From Sciurus carolinensis (Eukaryota; Chordata; Mammalia; Rodentia; Sciuridae), in assembly GCF_902686445.1 (NCBI RefSeq), contig NC_062219.1:45411056-45475055 (forward strand): a stretch of 64,000 nt of DNA. Direction: 5' to 3'. Below are positions 1-11,938 of this stretch, in pieces. Position 1 is the first letter of the stretch. The number at the start of each line of letters is the position of its first letter. Made by a program: the position numbers and the translations under genes. The notes under the pieces are model-generated. The model was not told the DNA's origin and did no database searches. It saw only the letters and a list, made by a program, of their open reading frames with translations.

Positions 1-950
1 GGTGCAAATAGAGCTGCCAGCAGTGTGTTCAAATAGTAGTGGGTGCTCGGAAGCCAGACAAATACAGGTATGTATAGATTCTATGAGATCTATTTATATA
101 CCCCAGTGAAAAAGTAATGGTAAGTGAGGGGATAAGGGAAAGAGAACAAAATATGGCCCATAGGAAAAGTGTACCAGAAAGAACTAGGCAGAACCATTAT
201 CGGGTCTATTCATTTGTTCATTCTCTCTGTGTTTCTTAACCTGCCACATGCCAAGAACCATGCTAATCACTAAGAAGTGCAAGATGCACTGAACATTGTC
301 CTTGAGGTATTACTATTTGATTGGAAAAGATAGACAAAAATAGTAGCAAAGGGGTAAGTTCATAATAAAACTGTCATGAGAAAGCATCATTATGGCTTCT
401 AGACTTTTTAGAAAGGGAGATAAGACATATAGTTTATAAGTATCTTCAACAATGCATTTCTGTGTCTCTGTTTAATTGATATCTTTGGGAGTTAGTAGAT
501 TTTATGGTTTATTTTCATGTGCCTTTTTCAGAGATAATTGCGGACGTTTTGCAAGATTCCTAAATAATTAATCCTTTTATCAGGAAATTTTTAAGACAAA
601 TTCTGTGAATCTGTTTAAGAAAAGAAGAAAGTTGTGGTGCCGCATATGATGGACTACAGAATAAATACTTGGAAGCAAAATATTTTCTAGCCATCTTTAC
701 TATCTGACTCCTTGCAAAATGTGAATTGTATGAACCTTTTGTGCTATCTATAAGTATGTTCTGAGTTTCATAGTCAACATTCTCTAGCTGAACAATTCTT
801 ATGATACCAAGAGGCTAGACGTCTTTTGATAGCTATTTTATGCACTGGAACAATGCTTTTCACAATTTCTATGGCAATAACCAGTTTTGTTGTTTTTGCA
901 GTCTATCACAGAGCCTGCTTTTTGTTTTATTGTTGTTGTTGTGGTTATTG
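1..950. other. MCM9 upstream intron, no gene seen
   Basis: No coding exon or RNA gene is recognisable. About 190-310 resembles the old mammalian repeat module that starts near TTCATTTGTTCA and runs through CATGCCAAG..ATGCTAA, of MIR/L2 age. The rest is AT-rich unique-looking sequence. It is assigned to the MCM9 intron only because the first visible MCM9 exon (16162) begins in mid-codon and needs upstream exons. Confidence 0.5.
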
Positions 951-1061
951 TTTTTTGAGATGGGGGTCATACTAAGTTGCCAGGCTGACCTCAAACTCTG
1001 TATCCTATGCCTCAGTCTCCTGAATAGCTGGGATTACAGGCATGTACCACCCCACCCCTTC
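951..1061 (-). repeat. B1-type (7SL-derived) SINE, antisense
   Basis: Read on the minus strand this matches the 7SL-derived B1/Alu left arm. The + strand shows TTTTTTGAGATGGGGGTCAT, then CCTCAGTCTCCTGAATAGCTGGGATTACAGGCATG, spanning the A and B box region in reverse. The short open frame that crosses it (840-1079) is SINE-derived and not a gene. Confidence 0.85.
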
Positions 1062-1499
1062 CAAGCCATGTTTTTATAAAACACATAATAAGAATGAATT
1101 ATTTTAACAATGAAAAGGCAAAGATGTACAAAATATAAGCCTAAAAAATCCTTATAGTAGAAATACAGATAACCTACAAAAATCATAACTCTTTGAATTT
1201 ATCAGAGAAACCAAGGAATCTTAATTTCAAAGTATAACAAGCTCCTCTAATGAAAGTTGAAGCACACAAACTATTTGACAGAGCATGAAGGAAAAGGTGA
1301 CTGCCACAGAAACAAATAAGAAAATATAACTAAAAATTTCTTAATTTCCAAAAGTCCACGTGTGTGTTAGCATATCAGCTGAGAATAATTGGGAGTTCCA
1401 AACACAGTGGGAAGTCTTTTTCACTTGAAAACTTCTCAAGTGATCTCTACCAGATGTAAGAAATTGAGCAGGATGAAGACCAGAGAGCCCCTCTTCTCC

Positions 1500-2450
1500 T
1501 CTCACCAATCATGTTAGCAAAAGCGGGTGACTGCTTCTGGGGGATAGGTCTGAGACCTTGGCTGTTTCCTAGATACCTCTTACATGAAGCAATAGCTCTA
1601 AATTACTGGGGGGCAAGGCAGTAAGTTTTTGCATCCTCAGGGCCTCTGTGGAAAGGGAAGAACCAAAAAACCTTTCTGATTCTAGAAAAGTCCTTCCCTC
1701 CCCCAGGAACCAGGCAAAAGTACACTGCTTCTGGAAGAAGGGTAGAGGTAGAAATTCTCTTGAGTCTAATACAAATATAGTACAAAGAAAAGAAAGAAAA
1801 AAAAAGGTCTGCTACCATTGGAAGGACAAAAAAAAAATCCCTTCTGCCCAAGAACTACCATACCTTCATTGCAGAGTCCAGCTGTCACAGGTGGGAGGGA
1901 GAGAAAGGCTTATTCATCTGTATTCCATTCCCTGCAAGAAGAGGCACATGGACCTTGCCTAAGACAAGGAGACTTAAGAACCACCCTGGCCCCAAAATGA
2001 GCCCAGCACTGAATAACAGCCAATAGCAGTGTGGCACTGGGAAGGAATAGGAGTGTGCAGAGAGACCCGCCTCTATAATATAGAATGGTTACTGAAACTA
2101 GTATGTGGAATAGTGACACTGAGGATAATTTTCCAGCACTGCACTATAATAGCCCCACACTAAGCACAAGGCAAATGCACCTCGATACTGAAGGGATGAA
2201 AAGACTGGCTGGGTAAGGTAACAACCACATCACCAATGTCCAGTTTAACTATGATGGCCTGATAGACACTGATGGCCTTTCAGAAGGAACAGGTCCTTTT
2301 CTGGATGCAAACACTATCTTAGTCTCTGCTGTTCTTCTACTCACCATACCTGGTACATGATCAAATGGTGGGAGGAAAGAAGGAAGGAAAAAGGAAAAGG
2401 AAAAGAACATTTTATTTTCAAAAGATAAAGTAATTAAAAGAACCAGATTT
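1500..2450 (+). repeat. Possible 5' part of an old L1
   Basis: GC-richer sequence lies directly upstream of the recognisable L1 body, with a purine-rich stretch at 1785-1845. Its position and composition fit the 5' UTR/ORF1 part of the L1 that follows. I cannot match individual segments to a consensus from memory, so this is inference from context. No functional coding frame is visible. Confidence 0.3.
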
Positions 2451-3620
2451 AGTGGTGAGATAGATGTTGCAATTATAAGACACTAACTTTAAAATAACTG
2501 TAATTAATATGTTGATGTATCTAGTGAGAAAGGAAAACAGCATATGAATGAAGAGATGCAGGACATAGGTAGAAATAGAAACTTCAAACAAATATCAACT
2601 GAAAAAGCCAAACCATATACAATACTAGGAATTAAAAACACCTTAGACTTCTGAGCAGACTAGACCATGCTGAGGAATGACTGAGGTAACTTATAGGTCT
2701 ATAGTAATTACCTGAAATGAAACACAAAAAGAAAAAAGAATAAAAACATGCATATACACATACATACATACAGCATCCAAGTGGTATGGCATGATGCCAA
2801 GTTATGTGACAAATATGTTACTAGAATTACAGGAAAAGGAGGGTCATTGGAGGCAGAAGGAACATTTAAAGAGGCCATGGTAATTAATTATACAAAAATT
2901 ATTGATGAATATGAAAATACAGATTCAAAGGGTTCAGGGAACTTTAAACAGCAAAGTACTATACACACTCACACTGCATACCTAGATACGTTATAGGCAT
3001 GCTGCTGAAATCCAAGAACAAACTCTTTAAAAGGCCAGAAGAAAAAAAAAAAAAACTTTCATAAGGAAAAACAGAGGTTAAAATTGAGAAGAAAATTTGT
3101 CAACCTAGGAGACAGCATTCAAAATTAAGGGCAAAACGTTTGTCTGGACAAGCAGATCTATAGTAAGAAATTTTAAATGAAGTTCTCCAGTCAGAAGAAT
3201 ATGATTCCTTATGAAAATCTGGTTCTATACAAATGAAGAGCATTGAAAATGGTAGGATATAAGAGAAAATAAAACTTCGTAATTACTTACCAAGGTAATT
3301 ATCTATAGCAAAAATAGAAATAAATGATAACAATAGCCTAAGGAACAGAAGGAGGAGATGGAAGTTTGCTATTACAAAGTTTTACACTATCCATAAAGTG
3401 ATCCAATAATGTTTAAAGGTAGACTAATAAGTTAAAGATGTAAACTCTAGAAAAAAACAGTAGAAAGCAAAGGAGTCATAAAAGCAGCCAGTTATGGAGA
3501 TAAAATAGAATCATAAAACGTAATCAGAAAGAAGGCAGGAAGAGAAGAAAAAGGGAACAAATAATAAATGGGACAAATAAAATACAATCAATAAGATAAC
3601 AGATTAATAAATATAAAAAG

Positions 3621-3703
3621 GTTTTGTTTTGCTGAGGGTCGAATCTGAGGCCTTTTGCATGTTATGTATGTGCTCTGCCACTGAGCTACATGCCTGGCTC
3701 CAG
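3621..3703 (-). repeat. ID-type tRNA-derived SINE, antisense
   Basis: The + strand shows TTTTGTTTTGCTGAGGGTCGAATCTGAGGC followed by GTGCTCTGCCACTGAGCTACATGCCTGG. This is the reverse complement of the ID head (GGCTGG..TAGCTCAGTGG..AGAG) and its B box (GGTTCGA-like). It sits inside the old L1, so it inserted later. Confidence 0.75.
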
Positions 3704-4269
3704 GGTAAATAGATTTAAATACAACTGTATGAATAATTATACTAATAATAAATCATGTAAGACAATTAAAATGCAGGGATTGTCAGATTGAATAAAAAAG
3801 CAAGTGCCAACTATATGCTGTTCTAAAGAAACATTTTAAATTCAGGCATATCAGTAAGTTAAAAGAATATAAAACGTACATTTATTTCACAGAAACAACA
3901 AAACCTAACCAGAAAGTTACAGGAAAGTAAAACTTTTAAACCGGTATCATCCATGAATATAGACACAAGAATTGTTCCCAATACTTTAGTAAATTAAATC
4001 CAACACTATATAAAAAGGATTACACATTATTATCCCTGAATGCAAGGTCGGTGTAGCATTTGAAAATCAGTCAGTATAATTCACAATGTAAGCAGAATAA
4101 AAAAGAAACTGTATTTCAATAGACATAGAAAACACTTTTGGCAAAATGAAATACTCATGATAAAATTCTCAGCAACTTAGAAGTTCCTCTGCCTTTTAAA
4201 TGGTATCTGAAAAACCTATGAGAGACATCACAGACTTAATGGTAAAAGACTTTCCCACTTAAGATTAGG

Positions 4270-4628
4270 AGAATAGCATGCTAAGCGAAATAAGCCAATC
4301 CCCCAAAATCAAAGGCTGAATGTTTTCTCTGATATGCGGATGCTAATTCACAATAAGTTGAGGGGGCGGGTGAAGCTAGGGAAGAATAGAGTTACTAGGT
4401 ATTAGTTATTAGGTAGAGAGGAGTGAAGGGAGGGGCAAGGGTATGGGGGTAAGAAGGATAGTAGAGTGAAATAGACATTATTCCTCATGTAAATATATGA
4501 CTACATGACAGATATGATCCTAAAACATGTACAATCAGAAAATTACTCAATTTATGTATGATTTATTAAAATGCTTAAATGCATTCTACCTTCATGTATA
4601 AATAGAAAAATTTTTTAAAAATAAAAAA
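4270..4628 (+). repeat. Younger squirrel-type L1 3' end, nested
   Basis: The sequence from AGCATGCTAAGCGAAATAAG through CTGATATGCGGATGCTAATTCAC, a G-rich stretch, ACATTATTCCTCATGTAAAT and an A-rich end matches the 3' UTR type I associate with squirrel-lineage L1. It interrupts the older L1: the old-L1 text CTTAAGATTAGG at 4259-4270 resumes as GGCAAGAATGTCTACTC near 4629. Only the 3' terminus is present, as expected for a 5'-truncated insertion. Confidence 0.7.
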
Positions 4629-5140
4629 AGGCAAGAATGTCTACTCATAATTAACCATTTCTGATCAGTATTGTACTAGAAGTTCAGTTATTTTAGTAAG
4701 AAAAAGAAAGAAAACACACATTCAAATTAGGAAAAAGTTAAATCTGTCTTTATTTTATATGCCATGATCACTGACAGAAAATTTTCAAGATTCTGTGAAA
4801 ATCTATTAGAAATAATAAGTGAATCTAAAAAGGTCAATAGGATACAAGACTAGTGTGTAAAAATTAATCATTTCACTATATGATAGCAATGAACAGTTGG
4901 AAGTCAAAATAAAGTATACATTTATAAGGGCATCCTCAAACATGAAGTATTAGGGGATAAATCTAACAAAATACGTTCTAGATTTATATCCTAACCACTG
5001 CCAAGTATTAGAGAAAGATATTAGTTCCATTAATCAGAAGACTTACTATTTTTAAGATGTGAACTTTCCCCAAAGCAATGTGACTCAATCCAATTCCAGT
5101 CAAAATACCAATGACTTGGTTTTTTTTTTTTTTTTTTTGT

Positions 5141-5523
5141 AGAAATTAATAAACTGATGGCTGGGCATGGCGGACATACCTGTAATCCTAGTGGCTCGGG
5201 AGGCTGAGGCAGAAGGATTAAGAATTCAAAGCCAGCCTCAGCAATTTAGTGAGGCGCTAAGCAACTCAGTGAGACCCTGTGTCTAAATAAAATAGAAAAA
5301 AGGGCTGGAGATGTACCTCAGTGGTGGAGTGCCTCTGAGTTCAATCCCTGGAGGGAGGGAGGGAGGGAGGGAGGAAGGAAGGAAGAAAGGAAGGAAAGAA
5401 GGAAAGAGGGAGGGAAGGAGGGAGAAGGGGAAAGGAAAGGAAGAAAGAAGGAAGGAGAGAGAGGGAGGGAGGGAGGAAGGAAGGGGAAGAGAGAGAGACA
5501 GAAAGAGAAATTAATGAACTGAT
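5141..5523 (+). mobile_element. B1-ID dimeric SINE with target-site duplication
   Basis: The target-site duplication AGAAATTAATAAACTGAT (5141-5158) recurs as AGAAATTAATGAACTGAT (5506-5523) with one mismatch, which defines the whole insertion. The SINE body starts at 5159 with a B1 left monomer (GGCTGGGCATGG..TGTAATCC..GGAGGCTGAGGCAG) joined to an ID monomer (GGGCTGGAGATGTACCTCAGTGG..TTCAATCCCTGG, about 5302-5351). The oligo-A tail expected after the ID part is replaced by a long purine microsatellite. The insertion lies inside L1 ORF2, whose reading continues on both sides. Confidence 0.9.
5351..5505 (+). repeat. Polypurine (GGAG/GGAA/GAAA)n microsatellite
   Basis: About 155 nt almost entirely of G and A on the + strand, built from GGGA, GGAA and GAAA units. 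It occupies the place of the SINE tail and ends immediately before the right target-site duplication. Open frames on both strands here (Glu/Arg/Gly-rich on +, Ser/Pro/Leu-rich on -) are by-products of the repeat. Confidence 0.95.
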
Positions 5524-6170
5524 TTTAAATTTACATGGAAAATCACAGCAACAAGAACAGCCAAAACAAGTTGGAAGAACAAAAAATTTGGAGGACTTTA
5601 TTACTGTAAAATTTCTATATTGACAGTGTAGCATTCACATCAGGATAGACACTGATCAGTGGAAGAGAATGCAAGCCTAGAAATAGACCCACAGATGTAA
5701 AGTCAGTTGATTTTTCAGAACAATGCTAAGATATTTCAGTAGAGAAAGGATAGCCACTTTAAAAAAATGATGCTAGAACACTTGGATATGCGCTTTATAG
5801 CAACTTTTTTTATGATTACCCACAATTGAAAACAACTTAGAAATACATCAACTGATAAATGAATGAATGAATTTTAATACATACATACTAATAACTTTAA
5901 AGAAACAAACTGTTGGTGCATGCATCACCTTGGATGAATCTTAAAAGTATTATGCTAAGTGAAAGACTCAAGCATAAAGAGCTATATAGCTTCCATTTAT
6001 ATGAAATTCCAAAAAAGACAAAATGAAGGAGAGAAAGCAGATCAGTGGTTGATAGAGATTGAGGGTTAAGGGAAGCAAATGACTACCAAGGGGCTTCTTT
6101 AAAAAGGTGAATTTTAGTGTTTCATAAATTATATATACCACAATAACCATAACTCTAAAAATATATAAAC

Positions 6171-9100
6171 TCATACATTTATTTTTAGATTCAACAGACA
6201 TAACAGCACTAGTATCAAATTGTTAATTGAAGTTTCTGAACACTTACTCTCCCTGTGCTCGTCCTGTGTCATTTTGACTGGTGGCAGTTTATAAACAGGA
6301 CAAGTATACAGCTTGAGCTTTACCCTGTTGGTAGATCTGCGTAAAAAGACACCACATAAGAATAGATTGGAAGGGGATGGAAAGAAATAACAGTGCCAGG
6401 GGAGGTGATACATTCATCATCAATAAAATCCTTTTTTAGTTGGAATGACATCTTCTAGAGGAAGTCATTTTGAGAATAACTTTCAGATTGAATTTCTTTC
6501 GTCTGCTGAAAAGGAGAGGACTCACAGCTTGGAGGCAAGAAATTTGAACTTTAATTATCTTGCTACTTATACTTAGTCAAATTTTCATTGTTTCTTCCTT
6601 AAACCATCTGTCAGATATATAATGTATATTACAGAGTTTTGCCTGAGAAGCACTTTGAGTACTTTGATTTAATGAATTTTTCTCTTTGGCTTCCTCTTTA
6701 GACCACCACACTGTGGTAGGCATTGTTGTTATGGTTACTATGCTAAACATTTATATTATTATGGTTTCAAGATAAAAACCTACAAATGTTTGTTTTGTCT
6801 TGGCTGCTATCCAAAATATAATACCTCTTGGAACTAAGACATGGATTACAACCAATATTTTAAGCTTCTAATTTCTTTACCTTTACATAAGAATTTTTAC
6901 TTTGCAAAGCATTTTAGTGTATTTGTTTCATTCAGAGATCACTATAGTTTAGTTCATTCAAGGAATTATAGGACTTTATTCTCCTCTAGTTATTGTTGTT
7001 AAATAGGTCTTATTGAGTGTCAGGTATGGATATTGGTGATGTTCAGTTTGTTCCTCTCCTCACAAAACTATTTTTGAATTCATAAAGACAATTATACCAT
7101 GTTATTATTATCATAAGCAAAGACTCAATTTCTAAACATTGCATACTGTATAATTATATAATACTTTTCAGAGGTTTGTACCTTTTATTTCTCCATCTTG
7201 GTTTTCCTTTTCTCTCTCCCTCTCTCTCTCTTTCTTTATCATTTCTCCATGCGGGTAATGTTTCTTTTTCTTGATCAATTTAGTGAAGATAGTTTTTAAT
7301 TACCTTATAATAACATAGCTGGGGTTTCTGTGTCTCCTATGAAGTCACTCAACTTATTTCCAGCCTACTCCCAGAAATAGTAGGACCACCATGTGCTGAT
7401 GAGCATCTAGTTGCATTTGATTTTCAACATGATATTTCTAACAAATGCTGGCCTGTTGAAAATTTCAACCAGACTTAACATTTCTCATACTTGAAAAATT
7501 CAAAATCAGAGCCGTCATACAATCTGGATTTGAATCTCTCCTACCTAGGGTTACTAACCTCCAGGCTTTCCATACAGAGCATGTGGCCTGAAATAAGAAC
7601 TCAAGAGAAGTGAAAATGTTTTCCCTTTCAGATTATTTTCTTCTTTGTGACTTTTCAGAATTACTTAAAACTGGTACTGTCCTCTCTCAAAAACAACAAA
7701 TGCCTAACAATAACAATAGCAGTGAATATCCCTTATTTAAAGTAAAGCATGATGAAATTGTTGATATTTTTGTGGAGAAGTCATTGTGGTCATGGTGGAA
7801 GGAGCAAACGCTCTATGCCCTGAGACCTAGCTTCAGTTCCAGCTGTTCCCTCATTGCTGCTGCATCATCTTCAAACCTACTTTCTCACATTGTGATTCAC
7901 TACTTTCTCTCACTATTTCCTGCATTTGTGGGTCTTTTAGACTCATTCACCTCTCTTTAGTAGTTGAGTTCTCCTTTCTTCCATCATTTCAATCATCTTC
8001 AAAAGAGGCCCAGTTAGATACTGTCATCCCTACTAAACGATTTATTCAAGAACAGCTCCTTGGCCTCTGGCCAGTTTATGGATTGACTGTTCTTGGGTTG
8101 GGTGCCAATCTCTGGTCCATTCAGCTGTTCCTCTGTGGCAGTTTATACAGAAGGGATCATGGGTTATGTGCTCAGTGAACATTCCAATGTTTGGCCTGTC
8201 CAGACTGTAATGAGGACAAAAAAAATCTCTTCAGGAATATACCACAGAGCAGGTCAGAAGATGAGGTATGTTTGTCATTTCTGGGAAGCAATAGTTTAGA
8301 CAGGCAGAATAATAATCTATCGAATCAGTCTTTCTAGGAGGTGGTTCTTTATGAAAAATGTTTTGAGCCTACTGGGTTTCAAAGAAACAGAATAAAGGGA
8401 TGGGAGGGTTTTAAAGATAATACTTAGTCACAGGTACTAGTGAACTGTAGACTCTTGGCCTTACTCTGCAGTAGTTTTTATAATTTCTCTCCAGATTAAA
8501 GCTATGTGATGTTTTTTCCTCCATATAGGTTGCCTTTTAATTTTTTTATTTTTTAATTTTAATTTTGACAATATCATAGAATAATACATTATTTTTGCTT
8601 TCAATTCAGCAATTAACTGTGTCCTGAATCACCAGTGTTTATCTATCATCTGCTTAGCAGTAGGAACTCAAGAGAACTCTCTTTAAGTTCCACTTTAGTT
8701 TGTGTTCATTTTTCATACCACTTACTCTACATCACTCTCCAATTTAAGAAAAAGTTGGCTCTGTCTCCAACAGTAGCTCATCTAATGTTTTAGGGTAACA
8801 GCTTTCAGAATCTCATCTTTTACCACTCTCTAAGTGTTAATCTTCCTGATGCAAAGTATGCAGTAAATTGCCAAATGCAAAACTCTTAAAAAAAATGTCT
8901 CTGGAGACCTGCACCATAATATGATGTTAATTAGTAATAGAAAAAGGAACACTTAATCATTAATTCTAACAAAATAAAATAAATAAAATAAAATAAAATA
9001 ACAAAATAAAATAAATTTTACCCTTAGGAGAAACCTTACCTCGTCCTCATACTCCATTTCAAACACTTTACTTCCTTTGGCCCTCAATACAAAGCTTAGA

Positions 9101-9794
9101 AACCCCAGGATAGGAGTCATTCACCAGGCTACCATCATTAGTATACTCTGGGCCTTGTCTCTCAGACTGCAAGTTTTCCTTTGAGACATTTGGTATCTTC
9201 CTTGCACCACCAAGGAGAACTCTTGATAAAGTATCTGTTTTGTTTTCTCTCTTTTATATCTCAAGTGACCAAAGTGATTGATTTGTGAAATGGTTTTGGT
9301 TTGAATTATAATCTCCCTTAAGGATATTAGTGTGAACCACTGAATCAGAATAGCAGCTGGGCCCCCAAAACTTCAGAAATTTCTCATTTTTTTTCCATGT
9401 ATCACTTTATATACACTGCAGACTATTAGAGAGTTCTTTTAAAAATAGGAGCAGTATACTTAATTGTTCCATTTAACTATACTAATTTCACAAATTGCTT
9501 TTGGATTTGAGATTAAACTTTATACATTGTTTTCACATGGTGGGTATATAAACGTACGGATCATCATAGTGTATATACCTACCATTCAAATGCTTAAGTT
9601 ACTGGGAGGGAACCAATGTGATTTCTGTAGTGTAAAACTTACTATAATCAGAGTAGAAAAGTGGTGAAGTGCTCAGGATGCCTAGAGCAGCATAAATCAC
9701 AGTGTCAGTAACCAAAATGTAGGTCTTTTTGAGTCAATGCATGTTTGAGAAGATCACTAATGTTGTTATTTGCTTATGTCACTTAAATCTGTAA
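6171..9794. other. Intronic sequence, no gene seen
   Basis: AT-rich sequence without splice-bordered coding stretches that I can recognise. Minor simple repeats are a CT-rich run at about 7209-7240 and an (AAATA/AAAT)n run at about 8970-9016. The longest open frame (7610-7960, 116 codons) has no recognisable motif, and its composition is like its surroundings. Confidence 0.5.
8970..9016 (+). repeat. (AAATA)n simple repeat
   Basis: Tandem AAATA/AAAT units, interrupted once by an AACA. Possibly the tail of a decayed retroposon, but no SINE body is legible directly upstream. Confidence 0.85.
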
Positions 9795-9795
9795 G

Positions 9796-9975
9796 CTTTT
9801 TTTACTTTGGCAGGGGTGGTACCAGGGATTGAACTCAGGGTCACTGAGCCACATCCCTAACCCATTTTCGTATTTCATTTAGAGACAGGGTCTCACTGAG
9901 TTGCTTAACTTGATCTTTCTGCCTCAGCCTCCCAAGTGGCTGGGATTACAGGCCTGCGCCACTGCACCCTGCTGG
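9796..9975 (-). repeat. B1-ID dimeric SINE, antisense
   Basis: The + strand reads a reversed ID monomer first (GGTACCAGGGATTGAACTCAGGGTCACTGAGCCACATCCC), then a reversed B1 monomer (AGAGACAGGGTCTCACTGAG..CCTCAGCCTCCCAAGTGGCTGGGATTACAGG). This is the same dimer type as at 5159, 15322 and 16863. Confidence 0.9.
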
Positions 9976-11168
9976 AAACATTTTTAAAGTTTGAGAGCTT
10001 ACTTACGTTTTTCCTAGCTGCTTAATAAAATAGAACAGGAAACCAAAACGCAAATAGTATAATGTGAACTTTAAAAAAGGGATGACAATACTTGAGTTTA
10101 GGTAAATTCTTTTTAAACTGTGCAAATGAACATCTGTGCTTGGAGAATGGCAGCACAGTGCCATACAATGATATGTGGTTGTTTGAAAGAACTTTATGTG
10201 ATGATGACCTTCAAGGCCAGGATACTAAACTAAATAATGATTTGGGAGAAATAACTGCACTATTCTCAAGATTCTTCTCAGACTTAACTAGATAATGCCT
10301 CACCAAGAGCAGAATATCACTGGTTTCTACAATAATAGAGGATAGCCTAGCTATTTGCTAGGGACACATTTTAGGAGAAAATTTAACATTATAATTATAT
10401 ATTTGGTGCTATTAAATTATACTCACATGCCTAGGTAGGAAGGACAATCTGAAAATTGAACAGTAAGGTAGCAATGTTTTGTTTTGCTCAGTAAACATGT
10501 CTTGAGCACTCATCAATGTCACGCTGTCTGCCAGCCTCTGGCCCACAAAAATGAAAGGACAGGGCCTTTGTTCTTAAGATGCTTAGTACAACTGTGTAAC
10601 AAGACAGACAAGTACATGTTTATTGTGCCCTGTCAGTCTAACAGCCCTAGAAGAGCCAAGGCACAAATCAGTGCTCTGACCCACAACTGGACTACTGAGT
10701 CAGAATCTCCAAGATGAACCCTGAAATCTGTTATGTTTCATTGGACAGCCTGGCAAAGGGACCACTGCTCCAATTGCTCTGCACCCAGGTACTCTATTTG
10801 CCTCTGCCTCCCAAGATTTTGGAGGAGGTGTCTTTGTAGACTACCCTCCTGTTGAGAGGAGGGAAATAGTCATTCTACCTACCCTCCCTGAGAAGACTGA
10901 ACGGGACCGTAGAATAGGTTGAGAAGTGTTCCTTGAAAGCATCCAGGTGTGCCACCAAGATGTGAAAATATAAGTTCATATCTTGCACTTTGAGAGTTTC
11001 TGTTCTTTCTAGATAGCTACATAATCAGTACTCTCCCCCTTTCCTCTTTCCTATTCCTATTGCTTATGAGTTGTCTTACCACTTATTAAGCTAATGTCGG
11101 TATGAAAGATAATTTGTTAAAAAGTGGGAAAGAATGTGTATACCTAGTATTTAGGATTACCAAAAAAA
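9976..11168. other. Intronic sequence, no gene seen
   Basis: Unique-looking sequence. The open frame at 10092-10295 (67 codons) resembles no family I know and is not flanked by convincing splice sites. Around 10484-10620 an old mammalian repeat module (AGTAAACATGTCTTGAGCACTCATC..ACAAGACAGACAAG) is legible. Confidence 0.45.
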
Positions 11169-11236
11169 ATTATATATATATATATAAGATTAACTTATAT
11201 ATATATAAACATATATATATAAATATATATATATAA
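11168..11236 (+). repeat. (TA)n simple repeat
   Basis: Three TA-dinucleotide blocks separated by short AT-rich linkers (near AGATTAACT and AACA). Likely to be length-polymorphic. Confidence 0.95.
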
Positions 11237-11574
11237 TGCACTGAGAATACCACTTATACCTTTTATTTTGTGTAGTTATGTAAGGTTTTTGTTTTTGTTT
11301 CTGTTTTGTATTAAGCAGTTTTGCTTTTTTTAAGCTGAGGTTGTATTAATGTAGACATGAGACACTCTAGAAATTGGTATTTGAAAGTTGCATCTCAGGC
11401 TGCTTTCTACCCAGATTCTTTTGGTAAGGAGACCCCTCAACTGTTACTGACTCTGCCATAGCCAAAGGATCTGGCATGTGATAGAGAGATTTTACTGTAT
11501 ATTAGCCTGGGAAGATTAACTGCCATAGTAAACAGTAGCTTAACACAGTGTAAGGTTATTTTTTGTTTATGTAT

Positions 11575-11730
11575 GTGTGGGACACTAATCCCAATAAAGG
11601 GGCTCTGCCCTCATAAACTCTTCTAAACCTGACTGTTTCCCACAGGTCCCATTGCCCAATACCATCACACTGGGTGTTAGAACTTCAAGATATGAATTTG
11701 GTGGGGAGCACAAATATTTAGTTCATAACA
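11575..11730 (-). repeat. MaLR/MLT1-like LTR fragment, antisense
   Basis: The + strand contains CACTAATCCCAATAAAGGGGC, then CCAATACCATCACACTGGG and TATGAATTTGGTGGGGAGCACAAATATT. This matches the reverse complement of the 5' part of MLT1-type MaLR LTRs as I recall the consensus. Only the 5' third is legible. Confidence 0.65.
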
Positions 11731-11773
11731 ACCTCTATTCTTTTTGGCATAGGGAGGGATAAAAATGCAAAAC

Positions 11774-11938
11774 AAAATTTGCCATCTTGGGCTGGGCTTG
11801 TGGCTCAGTGGTAGCACGCTCACCTAGCATGAATGAGGCCCTAGGTTCAATCCTCAGCACCACATAAAAATAAATAAAATAAAGGAATCATGTCCACCTA
11901 CAACTAAAAAAAAAATATTAAAAAAAATTTGCCATCTT
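11774..11938 (+). mobile_element. ID-type SINE with target-site duplication
   Basis: The target-site duplication AAAATTTGCCATCTT (11774-11788) recurs exactly at 11924-11938. The body starts at 11789 with GGGCTGGGCTTGTGGCTCAGTGG, has a B box in TAGGTTCAATCCTCAGCACC, and ends in an A-rich (AAATAAAATAAA..) tail. This is the squirrel-type ID with the extra CATGTCCACCTACAACTA segment. A perfect duplication implies a fairly recent insertion. Confidence 0.95.

Larger units (their letters stand above)
2450..6170 (+). repeat. Ancient L1 (L1M-type), sense, interrupted
   Basis: Diverged LINE-1 in + orientation. Blocks resembling L1 ORF2 occur in the proper order: about 3770-3850 (early ORF2), 4040-4260 (the stretch from TGAATGCAAGG through AATAGACATAGAAAA), 4640-4690 (ATGTCTACTC..GTACTAGAAGTTC), 5055-5125 and 5525-5750. 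The 3' UTR-like tail at 5840-6150 contains GGATGAATCTTAAAAGTATTATGCTAAG. Frames are full of stops, so the element is dead. Later insertions interrupt it: an antisense ID SINE (3621-3703), a younger L1 3' end (about 4270-4628) and a B1-ID SINE with a purine tail (5159-5505). Confidence 0.8.

Noticed and set aside
5311..5634. Glu/Arg/Gly-rich and Ser/Pro/Leu-rich open frames
   Set aside because: They are translations of the polypurine microsatellite.
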